From NCBI RefSeq assembly GCF_017603965.1, contig NZ_CP071955.1:4023489-4087488 (forward strand): 64,000 nucleotides of DNA, given 5' to 3'. A model generated the notes under the pieces. The model worked only from the letters and a program-made list of their open reading frames with translations. It ran no database searches and was not told the origin of the DNA. Below, in pieces: positions 44,931-54,092 of the stretch (its first letter is position 1; each line of letters starts with the position of its first letter). The stretch is from Xanthomonas fragariae. Lineage in GTDB: Bacteria > Pseudomonadota > Gammaproteobacteria > Xanthomonadales > Xanthomonadaceae. Both the position numbers and the translations under genes were made by a program.

Positions 44931-45185
44931 TCAATACGCTGGCCGCCGCGCGTGGCAAGTTCATGACCTCCGCCGACGATGTGCCGGCCAATGCGCCGCT
45001 GGCCAACATCGCATACGCGTATCAATGCGATGCCACGCAGCACGCGCGCTCTTCCGTGGGCTGTTGATCGAGCAGGCGCCGCACACCGGCTACCACGCCT
45101 TCACCCATTGGCTGCCGTGTGATCGCGCACTGGCGGTGCCGTGCGAAAACGTCGGCCTGCCCACGCCGTGGCTCTCGATTGCCTC

Positions 45186-45216
45186 GCAAAAAAAGGATCG
45201 GGCACAAGGCCCGATC
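45186..45216 (-). terminator. terminator downstream of pyrF
   Basis: GGATCGGGC / GCCCGATCC (9-bp stem, loop of five) is followed on the minus strand by seven T residues. It lies 180 bases beyond the pyrF stop. Confidence 0.8.
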
Positions 45217-45391
45217 CCGTCGAAAACCGGGACAAGCCCGGTGGACAATGCGTGGCACAGCTTCCGACTGACCTCGGACGAGGGGCATCGTACGTAGACT
45301 TCAACGTTAAGGCAATACTTTAATTCTATTGATTTAACTTCTTGATTTTGCCGGGCTGAGCACGGGCCATGCGCGCGTCAGTGATGTCTCA

Positions 45392-46123
45392 TCAGCACTG
45401 ATGCTGCCCCGTCGTCGCCCGAATCTCTGCCTGAATCGCCGCCGCCGCCGCTGCCGGATCGGCGGCAAGGCGGATCGGGCGACCGACCACAATGGCGTCG
45501 GCGCCGTCGTTGAAGGCCTGCGCCACACCGACAGTGCGCTGCTGGTCGTCGCCGACCGGGCCGCCGGGGCGGATACCGGGGCAGACGATCGAAAACGCGC
45601 GACCGGTGGCGCGGCGGATCGGGCCGGCTTCCTGGCCGGAGGCGATCACCCCGTCGATGCCTGCGGCCTGTGAGGCCAGCGCGCGCTCCACCACCACCTC
45701 GACCGGCTCGCGGTCGATGCCCATTGCGGCCAAGTCAGGCCGGCCCATCGAGGTCAGCACGGTGACCGCCAGCAGACGCATGTCGCCGTGATTGGCCTCG
45801 ACCGCCGCCTGCAGCATGCCGGCGTGCCAGGCGTGGATGGTGCAATAACTCACCGGCCACTGCGCCAGGCGGCGGATGGTGCCGGCCACGGTGGCGGGGA
45901 TGTCGAAGAACTTCAGGTCGACGAACACGCGCTTGTCGCGCTTGGCCAGCGCATCGAGCACGTGGAAATACTCGCCCGACGCCAATAGCTCCATGCCGAT
46001 CTTGTAGAACGACACCGACTCGCCCAGGCGGTCGACCCAAGCGATCGCCTCGTCATGGCTGGGCACATCCAACGCGAAGATCAGCCGCTCGTGCGCGGCC
46101 AGTGGCAACGGTACGCGGCTCAT
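45392..46123 (-). CDS. pyrF: orotidine 5'-phosphate decarboxylase
   Basis: The 243-residue enzyme forms UMP, the last step of pyrimidine synthesis. [20 protein letters not shown], the catalytic [16 protein letters not shown] (Asp-x-Lys-x-x-Asp region), [12 protein letters not shown] and [17 protein letters not shown] followed by [10 protein letters not shown] are all present. ATG 46123 is chosen because it yields [19 protein letters not shown]; it overlaps the stop of the upstream truncated lipoprotein as ATGA. Confidence 0.95.
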   Translation of the reverse strand: MSRVPLPLAAHERLIFALDVPSHDEAIAWVDRLGESVSFYKIGMELLASGEYFHVLDALAKRDKRVFVDLKFFDIPATVAGTIRRLAQWPVSYCTIHAWHAGMLQAAVEANHGDMRLLAVTVLTSMGRPDLAAMGIDREPVEVVVERALASQAAGIDGVIASGQEAGPIRRATGRAFSIVCPGIRPGGPVGDDQQRTVGVAQAFNDGADAIVVGRPIRLAADPAAAAAAIQAEIRATTGQHQC

Positions 46124-46374
46124 CGGGCCACCTCCAGCGCGACGCGGTAGGTCTGCTCGGCCACGGCGCGATATTCCTCCGAGCGCTGCATCCACGACAC
46201 AGCGTTGAGGTTGTCGTCGCCGGCTGGTGCGGTGGTGGCTACGGGGGATGTGGCGGTCTTGTCCGCAGTTGCGGATACGGCAGCAGACTGCACAGGTTCC
46301 TTATCGCTGGGCTTGCAGGCGCTCAATGCGAGCGCGGTGCAGGCGAGCAGGGGCAACGGTGCGTAAAGCGGCAT
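46120..46374 (-). pseudogene. truncated e(P4)-type acid phosphatase lipoprotein
   Basis: ATG 46374 opens an 84-residue frame with a lipobox (LACTALALSAC) and then [20 protein letters not shown] with EQTYRVA, the exact start of the mature domain of lipoprotein e(P4)/class C acid phosphatases (LNAxxWxQxSxEYxAxxxQTY). Their HAD catalytic motifs are absent because the frame ends and pyrF begins. It is either a deletion relic or, less likely, a functional small lipoprotein. Confidence 0.7.
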
Positions 46375-46701
46375 GGCATCCACCAGAACAGGAGCGGCTA
46401 ATGAAGTCCGCGATTTTAGCGGGTTCGCACCGCACCGCCCGCTCTTGCTGACGGCAGTGCCATTGGCACTGGCGGATGCGCACGAATGGCGGGATGGTCG
46501 CTGCGGGGTTTGGGGACCGTTGCCGACTGCTGTCTCTGCCTGTCCCTTACATGCGCAGGCCCACAGTCCCGGTGCAGCGCGGCTCTTCCATGCAGATATC
46601 GTAGAAAAGCCGCGCCACCTGATCGCGCCATCTGAAGAATGCCGACACCGGATCGGCATATCCTTGCGAGTCCTTGCGAGCTGATTGCCCCGGAGTCACC
46701 C

Positions 46702-47370
46702 ATGCCAGAGACCTCGCACCCGCCCGTCCTCGATACCGCCCAAGCCCGCGTACTCGGCTGCCTGATCGAAAAAGAAGCCATCACGCCGGATGCGTATCCG
46801 CTCACGGTCAACGCCACGCAGGTTGCCGCCAACCAGAAGACCGCACGCGAGCCGGTGCTGAATCTGGAGATCGGCATGGTGCATCACGCCCTGCGTCAGC
46901 TCGAAACAATGGGACTGGTGCGCCAGCAGTTTTCCTCGCGCGCCGAGCGTTACGAACACCGGTTGGGCAGCATGCTGGATCTGACCCGGCAACAAGTCGC
47001 CCTGATCGGCCTGCTGCTGTTGCGTGGTCCGCAGACGCTGGGCGAGTTGTATGCGCGCAGCGAACGGCTGGCGCGCTTCAACGATGCCGACGACGTCCGT
47101 CATCATCTGGACCGCTTGATCCAGCGCACCCTGGCGATACAGCTACCGCGCGCCAGCAGCCAGCGCGAAGAGCGCTATGCGCATCTGCTCAGTGGCGAGC
47201 TGGATATGGAAGCGTTACAGGCCGCAGCGGCGCGCGCTGCACCGAGTGCTCGCAATAGCGCCGATAGCAGCGAGCTCGAGGCACGCGTGCAAAGCCTGGA
47301 GGCCACCGTTGCCGAACTGCAGGATGCGCTCGCTGCGGTGCAGGCACGGCTGGAAGCGACCGGCGCCTGA
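46702..47370 (+). CDS. yceH: UPF0502/YceH-family protein (DUF480)
   Basis: The 222-residue protein is two winged-helix domains in tandem: [40 protein letters not shown], and [20 protein letters not shown], followed by a C-terminal coiled coil ([20 protein letters not shown]). The family function is unknown. ATG 46702 follows CGGAG at good spacing. Confidence 0.92.
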   Translation: MPETSHPPVLDTAQARVLGCLIEKEAITPDAYPLTVNATQVAANQKTAREPVLNLEIGMVHHALRQLETMGLVRQQFSSRAERYEHRLGSMLDLTRQQVALIGLLLLRGPQTLGELYARSERLARFNDADDVRHHLDRLIQRTLAIQLPRASSQREERYAHLLSGELDMEALQAAAARAAPSARNSADSSELEARVQSLEATVAELQDALAAVQARLEATGA

Positions 47371-47485
47371 TCGCCGTCGTATTCTCGTAGATGTCCAGGT
47401 CACTTTACCGCCTGAGAGGAACTAATGGACCGACCGGCCAAGATGCTACGCGCACGGTGCATCGTGAGTGCGTGCTAGCCCACTA

Positions 47486-47633
47486 AGAGTGGCTAACAAA
47501 ACGTAGCGCGCAGTGGCCAGGTGCGGGCGGGCGGCGCGGAGCAACCGCAGTAAGGTTAGGAGTGGTACATGCCGATTCCGAGCACCGGCCGCGCCCGCCT
47601 GGCGGTGAGCGCAGTCGTTTTGTTAGCCGCTAT
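47486..47633. mobile_element. MITE copy C, abutting the rep stop codon
   Basis: The element starts AGAGTGGCTAACAAAACG and ends GTTTTGTTAGCCGCTAT, flanked by TA on both sides. Its terminal T (47633) is the complement of the last A of the rep stop codon TAA, so it inserted inside that stop while re-creating it. Confidence 0.92.
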
Positions 47634-49609
47634 TAATCGAACAACGCCTGGATCGCCGCCAAGCCCGCGCTGGCGCGCTCTTTCTTGCGCTCGGCATCGG
47701 CCACCGGGTCGGCGCCATCGCGCTGCAGTTCTTCGGCCGGAATCTCGTCGAAGAACCGGCTCGGCTTAAGCCGCACATGCTCGCCGAACTTGCGCGTCAA
47801 CTTGCTATGGCTCATCCACAGCCGCTCCTTGGCGCGAGTGATACCCACGTAGAGCAGGCGGCGCTCTTCCTGCAGATTGCCTTCTTCCAGGCTCACTTCG
47901 TGCGGCAGCACGCCGTCTTCGCAGCCGACGATGAACACATAGCGGAACTCCAGCCCTTTGGACGCATGCATGGTCATCATGCGCACCTGGTTGCCTCCAT
48001 CGTCTTTGTCGTTGCGCGACAGCAACGCCAGCTGCGCGGCCAGATCGCTGGCGCTGGCGCCATGTGGGCCGCCCTCGAACCACTCGGCCAATTCGTCCAG
48101 ATTGCGTTTGCGCCGCTGGAATCCGGTTTCGTCCTTGGATTGATTACGCAGATCGTTGAGCAGGCCGGATTTGTCGGCCAGCATGCGTACCAATTCGCCG
48201 GCCGACATCGTGGCCGAGTGCTGACGCATGTCGCACAGGATATCGGTGAACGCGCTCAAGCCATTGGCCGCACGTGGCGGCAGATGCTGCAATGCGCCCA
48301 TCGATTCGGCCGCGCGCGACATCGGCACCGACTTCGCACTGGCAAGCTCGGCCAAGCGCGCCAGTGAGGTCGCACCGACTTCGCGCTTAGGCGACTGCAC
48401 CGCACGCAAGAACGCCGCGTCATCGTCCGGGTTGACGATCAACCGCAACCACGACAACAGATCCTTGACCTCTTGCCGTTCCAGGAACGCGGTGCCGCCG
48501 GTCAAGTGATACGGAACCCGTAGCAGCTGCAGCGCTTTCTCCAACGGCCGCGATTGAAAATTGCCGCGGAACAGGATGCAGAAGTCGCTCCACGGCACCT
48601 GCTTGGCAGTGCCCAGAAATGAAATCTCGGCGGCAACCTTTTCCGCCTCGTGCTCGCTGTCACGGCATTCCCACACGCGGATACGTTCACCGTCGGCCTG
48701 ATCGCTCCACAGCGTTTTCAAATGCTCGTGGGGGTTATGCGCGATCAATGCGTTGGCCGCACGCAACACGCGGTTGGAACAGCGGTAGTTCTGCTCCAGC
48801 TTGATGATTTTCAGCGCCGGATAATCGCACCCCATCTGCTGCAGGTTTTCCGGATTGGCGCCGCGCCAGGCATAGATGCTCTGGTCGTCGTCGCCCACAC
48901 AGGTAAAGTTGCCGCGCGGCCCGGCCAGCATCTTCAATAGGCGGTACTGCGCATCGTTGGTGTCCTGGCACTCGTCCACCAGCAAATAACCGACGCGCTC
49001 GCGCCAGCCCATGACGATCTCTTCGTTGGCTTCCAGAATCTGCACCGGCAGGCGGATCAGATCGTCGAAGTCCACCGCGTTGAAGGTGGTCAGCCGCGCT
49101 TGGTAGCGCTCGTACAGGCTGGCCGCTTCTTTTTCGCGATTTCTGCGTGCAGCCGCCATCGCCTGTTCGGGCGACAGTCCGGCGTTCTTGGCGCGCGAGA
49201 TCAGGTTTTTGGCGTCTTCGATCGCATCGGGCTTGGCGCCGTGCATCAAGTCCTTGATCTGGGCGGCGGCATCGTCCGAATCGAAGATCGAAAAGCCGCG
49301 TTTCAAACCCGCAGCGGCATGCTCGATCTGCAGGAACTTCAAGCCCAGCGCATGGAAGGTGCAGATAGTCAGGCCATCGGCGCCGTCGCCACGGATGCGC
49401 TTGGCCACACGCTCGCGCATTTCCTTGGCCGACTTGTTGGTGAAGGTAATCGCGGCAATGCGCTTGGCCGGATAGCGGCCGATGGCGATCAGATGCGCGA
49501 TCTTTTCCACGATCACACGCGTCTTGCCGCTGCCGGCACCGGCCAACACCAACAAGGGACCTTCGCAGTGCAGCACTGCGGCGCGTTGCGGGGGATTGAG
49601 ACCGTGCAT
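47633..49609 (-). CDS. rep: ATP-dependent DNA helicase Rep
   Basis: The 658-residue SF1A helicase has Walker A AGAGSGKTRVIVEKIAHLI, motif Ia AAITFTNKSAKEMRERV, motif II LLVDECQDTND, motif III FTCVGDDDQSIYAWRG, and motifs V-VI MTMHASKGLEFRYVF and RRLLYVGITRAKERL. ATG 49609 (MHGLNPPQRAAVLHCEGPLL) matches the usual Rep start; the frame to 49729 overlaps the divergent tdk. It restarts stalled forks and clears roadblocks. Confidence 0.93.
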   Translation of the reverse strand: MHGLNPPQRAAVLHCEGPLLVLAGAGSGKTRVIVEKIAHLIAIGRYPAKRIAAITFTNKSAKEMRERVAKRIRGDGADGLTICTFHALGLKFLQIEHAAAGLKRGFSIFDSDDAAAQIKDLMHGAKPDAIEDAKNLISRAKNAGLSPEQAMAAARRNREKEAASLYERYQARLTTFNAVDFDDLIRLPVQILEANEEIVMGWRERVGYLLVDECQDTNDAQYRLLKMLAGPRGNFTCVGDDDQSIYAWRGANPENLQQMGCDYPALKIIKLEQNYRCSNRVLRAANALIAHNPHEHLKTLWSDQADGERIRVWECRDSEHEAEKVAAEISFLGTAKQVPWSDFCILFRGNFQSRPLEKALQLLRVPYHLTGGTAFLERQEVKDLLSWLRLIVNPDDDAAFLRAVQSPKREVGATSLARLAELASAKSVPMSRAAESMGALQHLPPRAANGLSAFTDILCDMRQHSATMSAGELVRMLADKSGLLNDLRNQSKDETGFQRRKRNLDELAEWFEGGPHGASASDLAAQLALLSRNDKDDGGNQVRMMTMHASKGLEFRYVFIVGCEDGVLPHEVSLEEGNLQEERRLLYVGITRAKERLWMSHSKLTRKFGEHVRLKPSRFFDEIPAEELQRDGADPVADAERKKERASAGLAAIQALFD

Positions 49610-49721
49610 AGGGGTTTCCAGCAGAGCGGGCCATTGTACCGGCGCTGCGTCGGGCAAGCGGCGCGGCTGGTTCATGCAACGGGCCGCCACCGGACGCCAC
49701 TTGGCCCGGTAAAATCGCTCG

Positions 49722-50357
49722 ATGGCCAAGCTCTATTTCTACTATTCGGCAATGAATGCCGGCAAGACCACCCTCTTGCTGCAATCGGCGCATAACTACC
49801 GCGAACGCGGCATGCGCACACTGATCCTAACGCCCAAGCTCGATCACCGCGCCGGCACTGGCGTGGTCGCTTCGCGGATCGGCCTGCGCGCGGATGGGCA
49901 CCCGTTTGATCGCGACACCGAGTTGCAGCAGCTCATCGGGCGCGACATCCAGGCCGAGGGCGCGCTGCATTGCGTGCTGGTCGACGAGGCGCAATTCCTC
50001 ATCCGCGCACAGGTCTGGCAACTGAGCGAGGTGGTCGACCGTCTGCGCATTCCGGTGCTGTGCTACGGCCTGCGCACCGACTTCCGCGGCGAGCTGTTCG
50101 AAGGCAGCCAGTTCCTGCTGGCCTGGGCCGATGAGCTGGACGAGATCAAGACCATCTGTCACAGCGGCAGCAAGGCCACCATGACCGTCCGCGTGGATGC
50201 GCAAGGGCACGCCATGCGGGACGGCCCTCAGGTGGAGATCGGTGGCAACGAGCGCTATGTGTCGGTCAGCCGCGCCGAATTCAAGAAGATCATGCGCGGC
50301 CAAGGCCGCATCGACCCGCTGCAGATCGCGTTGCCGCTGCCGCCTGTACAGGCGTGA
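49722..50357 (+). CDS. tdk: thymidine kinase (type II)
   Basis: The 211-residue enzyme salvages thymidine. The P-loop is [14 protein letters not shown], the catalytic region is [11 protein letters not shown], and the lasso-like [15 protein letters not shown] is present. In E. coli Tdk two Cys-x-x-Cys/His pairs bind zinc. Here the first pair reads CHSG and the second SRAEF, so three of four ligands are replaced. Fold and nucleotide site otherwise look intact. Confidence 0.93.
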   Translation: MAKLYFYYSAMNAGKTTLLLQSAHNYRERGMRTLILTPKLDHRAGTGVVASRIGLRADGHPFDRDTELQQLIGRDIQAEGALHCVLVDEAQFLIRAQVWQLSEVVDRLRIPVLCYGLRTDFRGELFEGSQFLLAWADELDEIKTICHSGSKATMTVRVDAQGHAMRDGPQVEIGGNERYVSVSRAEFKKIMRGQGRIDPLQIALPLPPVQA

Positions 50358-51028
50358 TCCATTGGGTAGGCGCTGCTGCAATCGCACCATCGGCGCGGAA
50401 AAAGCGTTCGTCGCCATCCTGTGTGCGACTGTATTGCGTACATCGGCAGCTGCGTACCAACCGCCTCGCACGCGTCTTCGCCATCGTGGTGATGCGCATG
50501 TTCGGTGTGGATTGCCATCGCCAGCGCGGTTACCGCTTTGCTGCAGCGTCCAAAGAGTCTAGCGACAGGCAGCGGCATCATGCTGGGCGCAAGCTGCATC
50601 CGCCAAACATTCCTCGACATGCAGATGTCAGCATTCCAGTGATTGGCAACCTCGAATCGACGAGGCCAACACACGCCTCGGCCATTAAACCAAGACCACC
50701 GATCGCCCAGCAAGACAGGCCGTTTCGATGACACGCATCGCCCGCAAACTGCCAGCTATACGCGCCACACGCATCGCTAAGCCCAAGTGGGCATGCGTTT
50801 TCCCGCCACATTCCTGAGGCAGGCCAATAGGCGTAGTGGCCTGCGTGCGGCCGCGCATGCAGCTGGTCGATCACTCGACGCCGGCCTGAGTCAGCCAAAC
50901 CGAGGCGTCAGGCAACCGTTGCGAAGTTGCCGGGCGACTGCAATCGGTGCTCGCACTGTCTATGGACCGATTTCCGCACCCCTAGACAATCGGACGCGGC
51001 GTCAGGCCGCCGCGTCGCAGATCTGCGC
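50358..51028. other. gene-free stretch between tdk and opgD
   Basis: About 670 bases. Several frames up to ~120 codons exist on both strands, but none shows a family motif, start context or consistent composition. No repeat or hairpin of note is seen. Confidence 0.4.
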
Positions 51029-52636
51029 TCAGTAAATCTTGCGCTCGCTCATCGGCGGCGGCGTCCACTGGTATAGCCAGGTTTCGGTGAGCGGCTTGCC
51101 GTTGGCGCGCAGGTACAGACGGATATCGATCTGCTGGGTGCTGTCATCCGGCGGCACTAGGTCGAACATCGCCCGATAACCCTTGAGCTCGCGCAACGGA
51201 CGCACCGACACGATCTCGGTGGTGCCGCGCGAGACCTGCAGCACCGTCTCGACTTTGGCCTTGGACTCCTTGACCAGCGCAGCCAGTTCGCCACCAGCAA
51301 AATCCACCGCAAACCGCCAGGAAAAATGGCTGCGCTTCTTCCCGACGATGCCGCCCAAGCCGGTACGCGTGGCCACGCAATGCGCCAACGGCGAGCTGGC
51401 CGGCGGATGAGCGCCCCAATACAATCGATAGCCCATCAGCAGCTCTTGCCCTGCCTGCGGCTTTGCCTGCAAATTCCAGAACGCCACGATGTTGTCGACG
51501 GTCTCGTCCACAGTGGGAATCTCGACTAGCTGTACCGAGCCCTTGCCCCAGCCACTCTTGGGTTCCACCCACAGGCATGGGCGCTTCTCGTAGAACACGC
51601 CATCGTCCTGGTAATGGTCGAAGTTGCGGTCGCGCTGCAGCAGCCCGAACCCGCGTGGGTTCTCATCGACGAACATATTGAAGCGCAGATTCGCTGGATT
51701 GCACAGCGGCCGCCAGATCCATTCGCCGTCGCCGGTCCACATCGCCAGGCCGTCGGTGTCGTGAATCTCCGGGCGCCAGTCCCAATCCATGCGACTGTCG
51801 TTTTCGCCCACCTGATACATGCTGGTACACGGTCCAATGCCGAGCCGCTCGATGGTCTTGCGCGGATACAGCGCGCTATCGATGTCCATCACCAGCACCT
51901 CGCCATTGGTAATGGCAAACCGATATGCGCCGGCGACGCTGGGCGAGTCGAGTAGGCCGTAAACCACCACGGTGTCCGACTCGTCAGCAGGCTGTTCCAG
52001 ATAATAGGCGATAAAGTCCGGAAACTCTTCCGGCCCACCGGTGCCGGTATCGATCGCCAACCCGCGTGCCGATTGCCCGTACTGGCCCTCCTTGCCTACG
52101 GCACGGAAATAGCTCGCTCCCAGAAACGCCGAGAAATCGCGATCGGTGTCCTTGCGTGAGTTGAGTCGAAAGCCGGCAAACCCAAGATCTTTGGGCAACT
52201 GCGTGCCATCCAGCCCGCTGCTGCCGTAGTCGAACGCGGTCGGGTCGTACGCCAGCTGCTGCGCCTTGCCATCGACGACGTCGTAGATGTCCACCGGGGT
52301 ATGAAAAAACAGCCCCAGATGGAAGAACTTCGCTTGGAACTTGCCATTGCCGCCGGCCCACAATGCATGGTCCTGGCGGTAGCGGATTGACTGATACTGA
52401 TCCCAGTTCAAGGCCTCCAGCGGTCCTGGCAGCACCTGCTTATGGCTCTTGTACGGCGCTTTCCCCAGTTCGCGCGCCTGACCCTTGAGCCAAGCATAGT
52501 CGAACGGCTGCGGCTGCCCAAGCCGACGCAGCCCACCTGCCTTTGCCGCCAATGCCCATTGCGGCAACGCCGGCAAACCGAGCGCGACCAATGCAGCCGC
52601 GGCATTCTCCAGAAAGTGGCGTCGTTGCATGCGCAT
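51029..52636 (-). CDS. opgD: glucan biosynthesis protein D (OpgD/MdoD)
   Basis: The 535-residue periplasmic protein has a twin-arginine signal (MQRRHFLENAAAALVALGLP). The OpgG/OpgD domain shows PLEALNWDQYQSIRYRQDHALW, FFHTPVDIYDVVDGKA, DLGFAGFRLN, LGASYFRAVGKEGQYGQSAR and GLAIDTGTGGPEEFPDF. It shapes osmoregulated periplasmic glucans, a trait tied to virulence in xanthomonads. It is monocistronic. Confidence 0.94.
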   Translation of the reverse strand: MRMQRRHFLENAAAALVALGLPALPQWALAAKAGGLRRLGQPQPFDYAWLKGQARELGKAPYKSHKQVLPGPLEALNWDQYQSIRYRQDHALWAGGNGKFQAKFFHLGLFFHTPVDIYDVVDGKAQQLAYDPTAFDYGSSGLDGTQLPKDLGFAGFRLNSRKDTDRDFSAFLGASYFRAVGKEGQYGQSARGLAIDTGTGGPEEFPDFIAYYLEQPADESDTVVVYGLLDSPSVAGAYRFAITNGEVLVMDIDSALYPRKTIERLGIGPCTSMYQVGENDSRMDWDWRPEIHDTDGLAMWTGDGEWIWRPLCNPANLRFNMFVDENPRGFGLLQRDRNFDHYQDDGVFYEKRPCLWVEPKSGWGKGSVQLVEIPTVDETVDNIVAFWNLQAKPQAGQELLMGYRLYWGAHPPASSPLAHCVATRTGLGGIVGKKRSHFSWRFAVDFAGGELAALVKESKAKVETVLQVSRGTTEIVSVRPLRELKGYRAMFDLVPPDDSTQQIDIRLYLRANGKPLTETWLYQWTPPPMSERKIY

Positions 52637-52850
52637 CGATCTAATCTAAGGGATGAGCTACATCATAGCCACAGCCCGGCATAGGCGTGAATGCGCAGCT
52701 CAGGGTGCCGCAGACGAAGCCACGCACACAGTGATCAGTTGCAACGCGATTGTCGTGCGGAGGCATCGCGCGCTAGCGCCACCACTGGAATGGCTACTGT
52801 ACGCCCAGGGTTCCGTAGACACTCAAGACCCTCGTTGCGCGTAGCGCCGT

Positions 52851-53800
52851 TCAAACTAGGTCGCCAGTTGAACCATGACGGCGTTTTGGGTTGTAGAACA
52901 TCTCGATGTAGTCGAACACCTCGGTGCGTGCGGCCTCTTTGGTGGAATAGATCCGCCGCCTGATCCGCTCGCGTTTGAGCAGGCCGAAGAAGCTCTCCAC
53001 GGGTGCATTGTCGTGGCAGTTGCCACGCCGACTCATGCTGCACACCAAGCCATGGGACGCCAGGAAACTCTGCCAGTCATCGCTGGTGTAGACAGACCCT
53101 TGGTCCGAATGAACCAGGCAACCAGCGTTGGGTTTGCGCCGCCAGACCGCAGACAACAAGGCCTGCACGACCAACTCGGTATCGGCCCGATCGCGCATCG
53201 CCCAGCCGACGACCTGCCTAGAAAACAGATCGATCACCACAGCCAGATACATCCAGCCTTCCTGCGTGCGGATGAAGGTGAAATCGCTCGCCCAGGCCGT
53301 GTCCGGCTTCGTCACGTCGAACTGTCGGTCAAGCAGGTTGGCCGCCGCCTTTCCCTGCGTCCCACCATGGAAGCGCGGTTTGCGACCATAGCCCACCTGG
53401 GCACGCAGTCCCTCGGTGCGCATCAGCCGATGCACCCGATGGCGACTGCAACGCTCACCCAGATCGCGCAGATCCTGGGCGATCTTGCGATGCCCATACA
53501 CACTGCCGCTCGCCAACCAGTGGTGCTTGATCACTCCCAGCAGGCGTTGGTCTTCTCACTGTCGGGCGAGCGTAACCAGGCGTAGTAACCCGCCCGGTTG
53601 ACGCGCAATACCCGGCACATGGCACACACCCTGAATTCCCTGCGATGGTCCTGCATGAACGCGTACTTTGCCTTTACCCCTTGGCAAAGTACGCGGCGGC
53701 CTTTTTTAGGATGTCGCGCTCCTCGGTCACTCGACGCAACTCTGCCTTCAGCCGCCGAACCTCGGCGCTCTGGTCCGCCTCGGCGCGCTGCACCACGCAA
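52851..53800 (-). pseudogene. IS3-family transposase OrfB with an extra frameshift
   Basis: The -1 frame from the slippery site reads KYAFMQDHRREFRVCAMCRV, LRVNRAGYYAWLRS and then stops (KTNACWE) near 53531, where the family continues RLLGVIKHHWLASGSVYGHR in the next frame. The rest is intact: DTAWASDFTFIRTQEGWMYL, HSDQGSVYTSDDWQ and SMSRRGNCHDNAPVESFFG, covering all three catalytic residues. One indel at about 53535 therefore inactivates it unless a second slip occurs. Confidence 0.85.
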
Positions 53801-53946
53801 GACTTGCCGAACGTACGCAGCCAGGCGTACAGGCTATGTGTGGTGACACCCAGTCGCTCGGCGACTTCTGCCACCTTGAACCCACGATCGGTCACTTGTC
53901 GGACCGCTTCGATCTTGAACTCATCCGTATACCGCTTGCTGCTCAT
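53674..53946 (-). CDS. IS3-family transposase OrfA
   Basis: ATG 53946 opens SSKRYTDEFKIEAVRQVTDR, then the HTH (KVAEVAERLGVTTHSLYAWLR) and leucine-zipper helix (EVRRLKAELRRVTEERDILK). Near its end, minus-strand C-TAA-AAA-AG (plus 53701-53709) gives the A_AAA_AAG heptamer for programmed -1 frameshifting into orfB. Confidence 0.9.
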   Translation of the reverse strand: MSSKRYTDEFKIEAVRQVTDRGFKVAEVAERLGVTTHSLYAWLRTFGKSCVVQRAEADQSAEVRRLKAELRRVTEERDILKKAAAYFAKG

Positions 53947-54092
53947 GGACACCTCCGAATCTGCCATTTTCCATGGCCTTGAGATGTCTAGGAAACCCTG
54001 GGCGTATCAGGCAGCATTACCCCCTGACCGGTAGAAACTGGCAGCGTGTATGAGTCCACAGAAACTGGTCTATGGCTTCCGCAGTTGGGTTG

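Larger units (their letters stand above)
44035..45175 (+). pseudogene. tryptophan halogenase-type flavoprotein, heavily disrupted
   Basis: Immediately after the receptor stop the plus strand reads [37 protein letters not shown], a stop, then GKAQPLGAYTLN up to an inserted IS. Beyond the IS the frame continues TLAAARGKFMTSADDVPANA, PLANIAYAYQCDA, another break, and HAFTHWLPCDRALAVPCEN. These are tryptophan-halogenase segments (the THWLPCDRALA motif is diagnostic). The FAD-binding N-terminus and a large central block are deleted. Such genes commonly follow TonB-dependent receptors in xanthomonads. Confidence 0.9.
52851..53967. mobile_element. IS3-family (IS3-group) insertion sequence, probably inactive
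   Basis: Complete orfA and a frameshifted orfB lie on the minus strand. A slippery A6G site joins them as in active IS3 elements. I could not identify the terminal inverted repeats with confidence, so coordinates give the coding extent only. Confidence 0.8.

Noticed and set aside
50578..50898. 106-codon minus-strand frame between tdk and opgD
   Set aside because: No recognisable domain, Cys/Gly-rich random-looking composition and no start signal.
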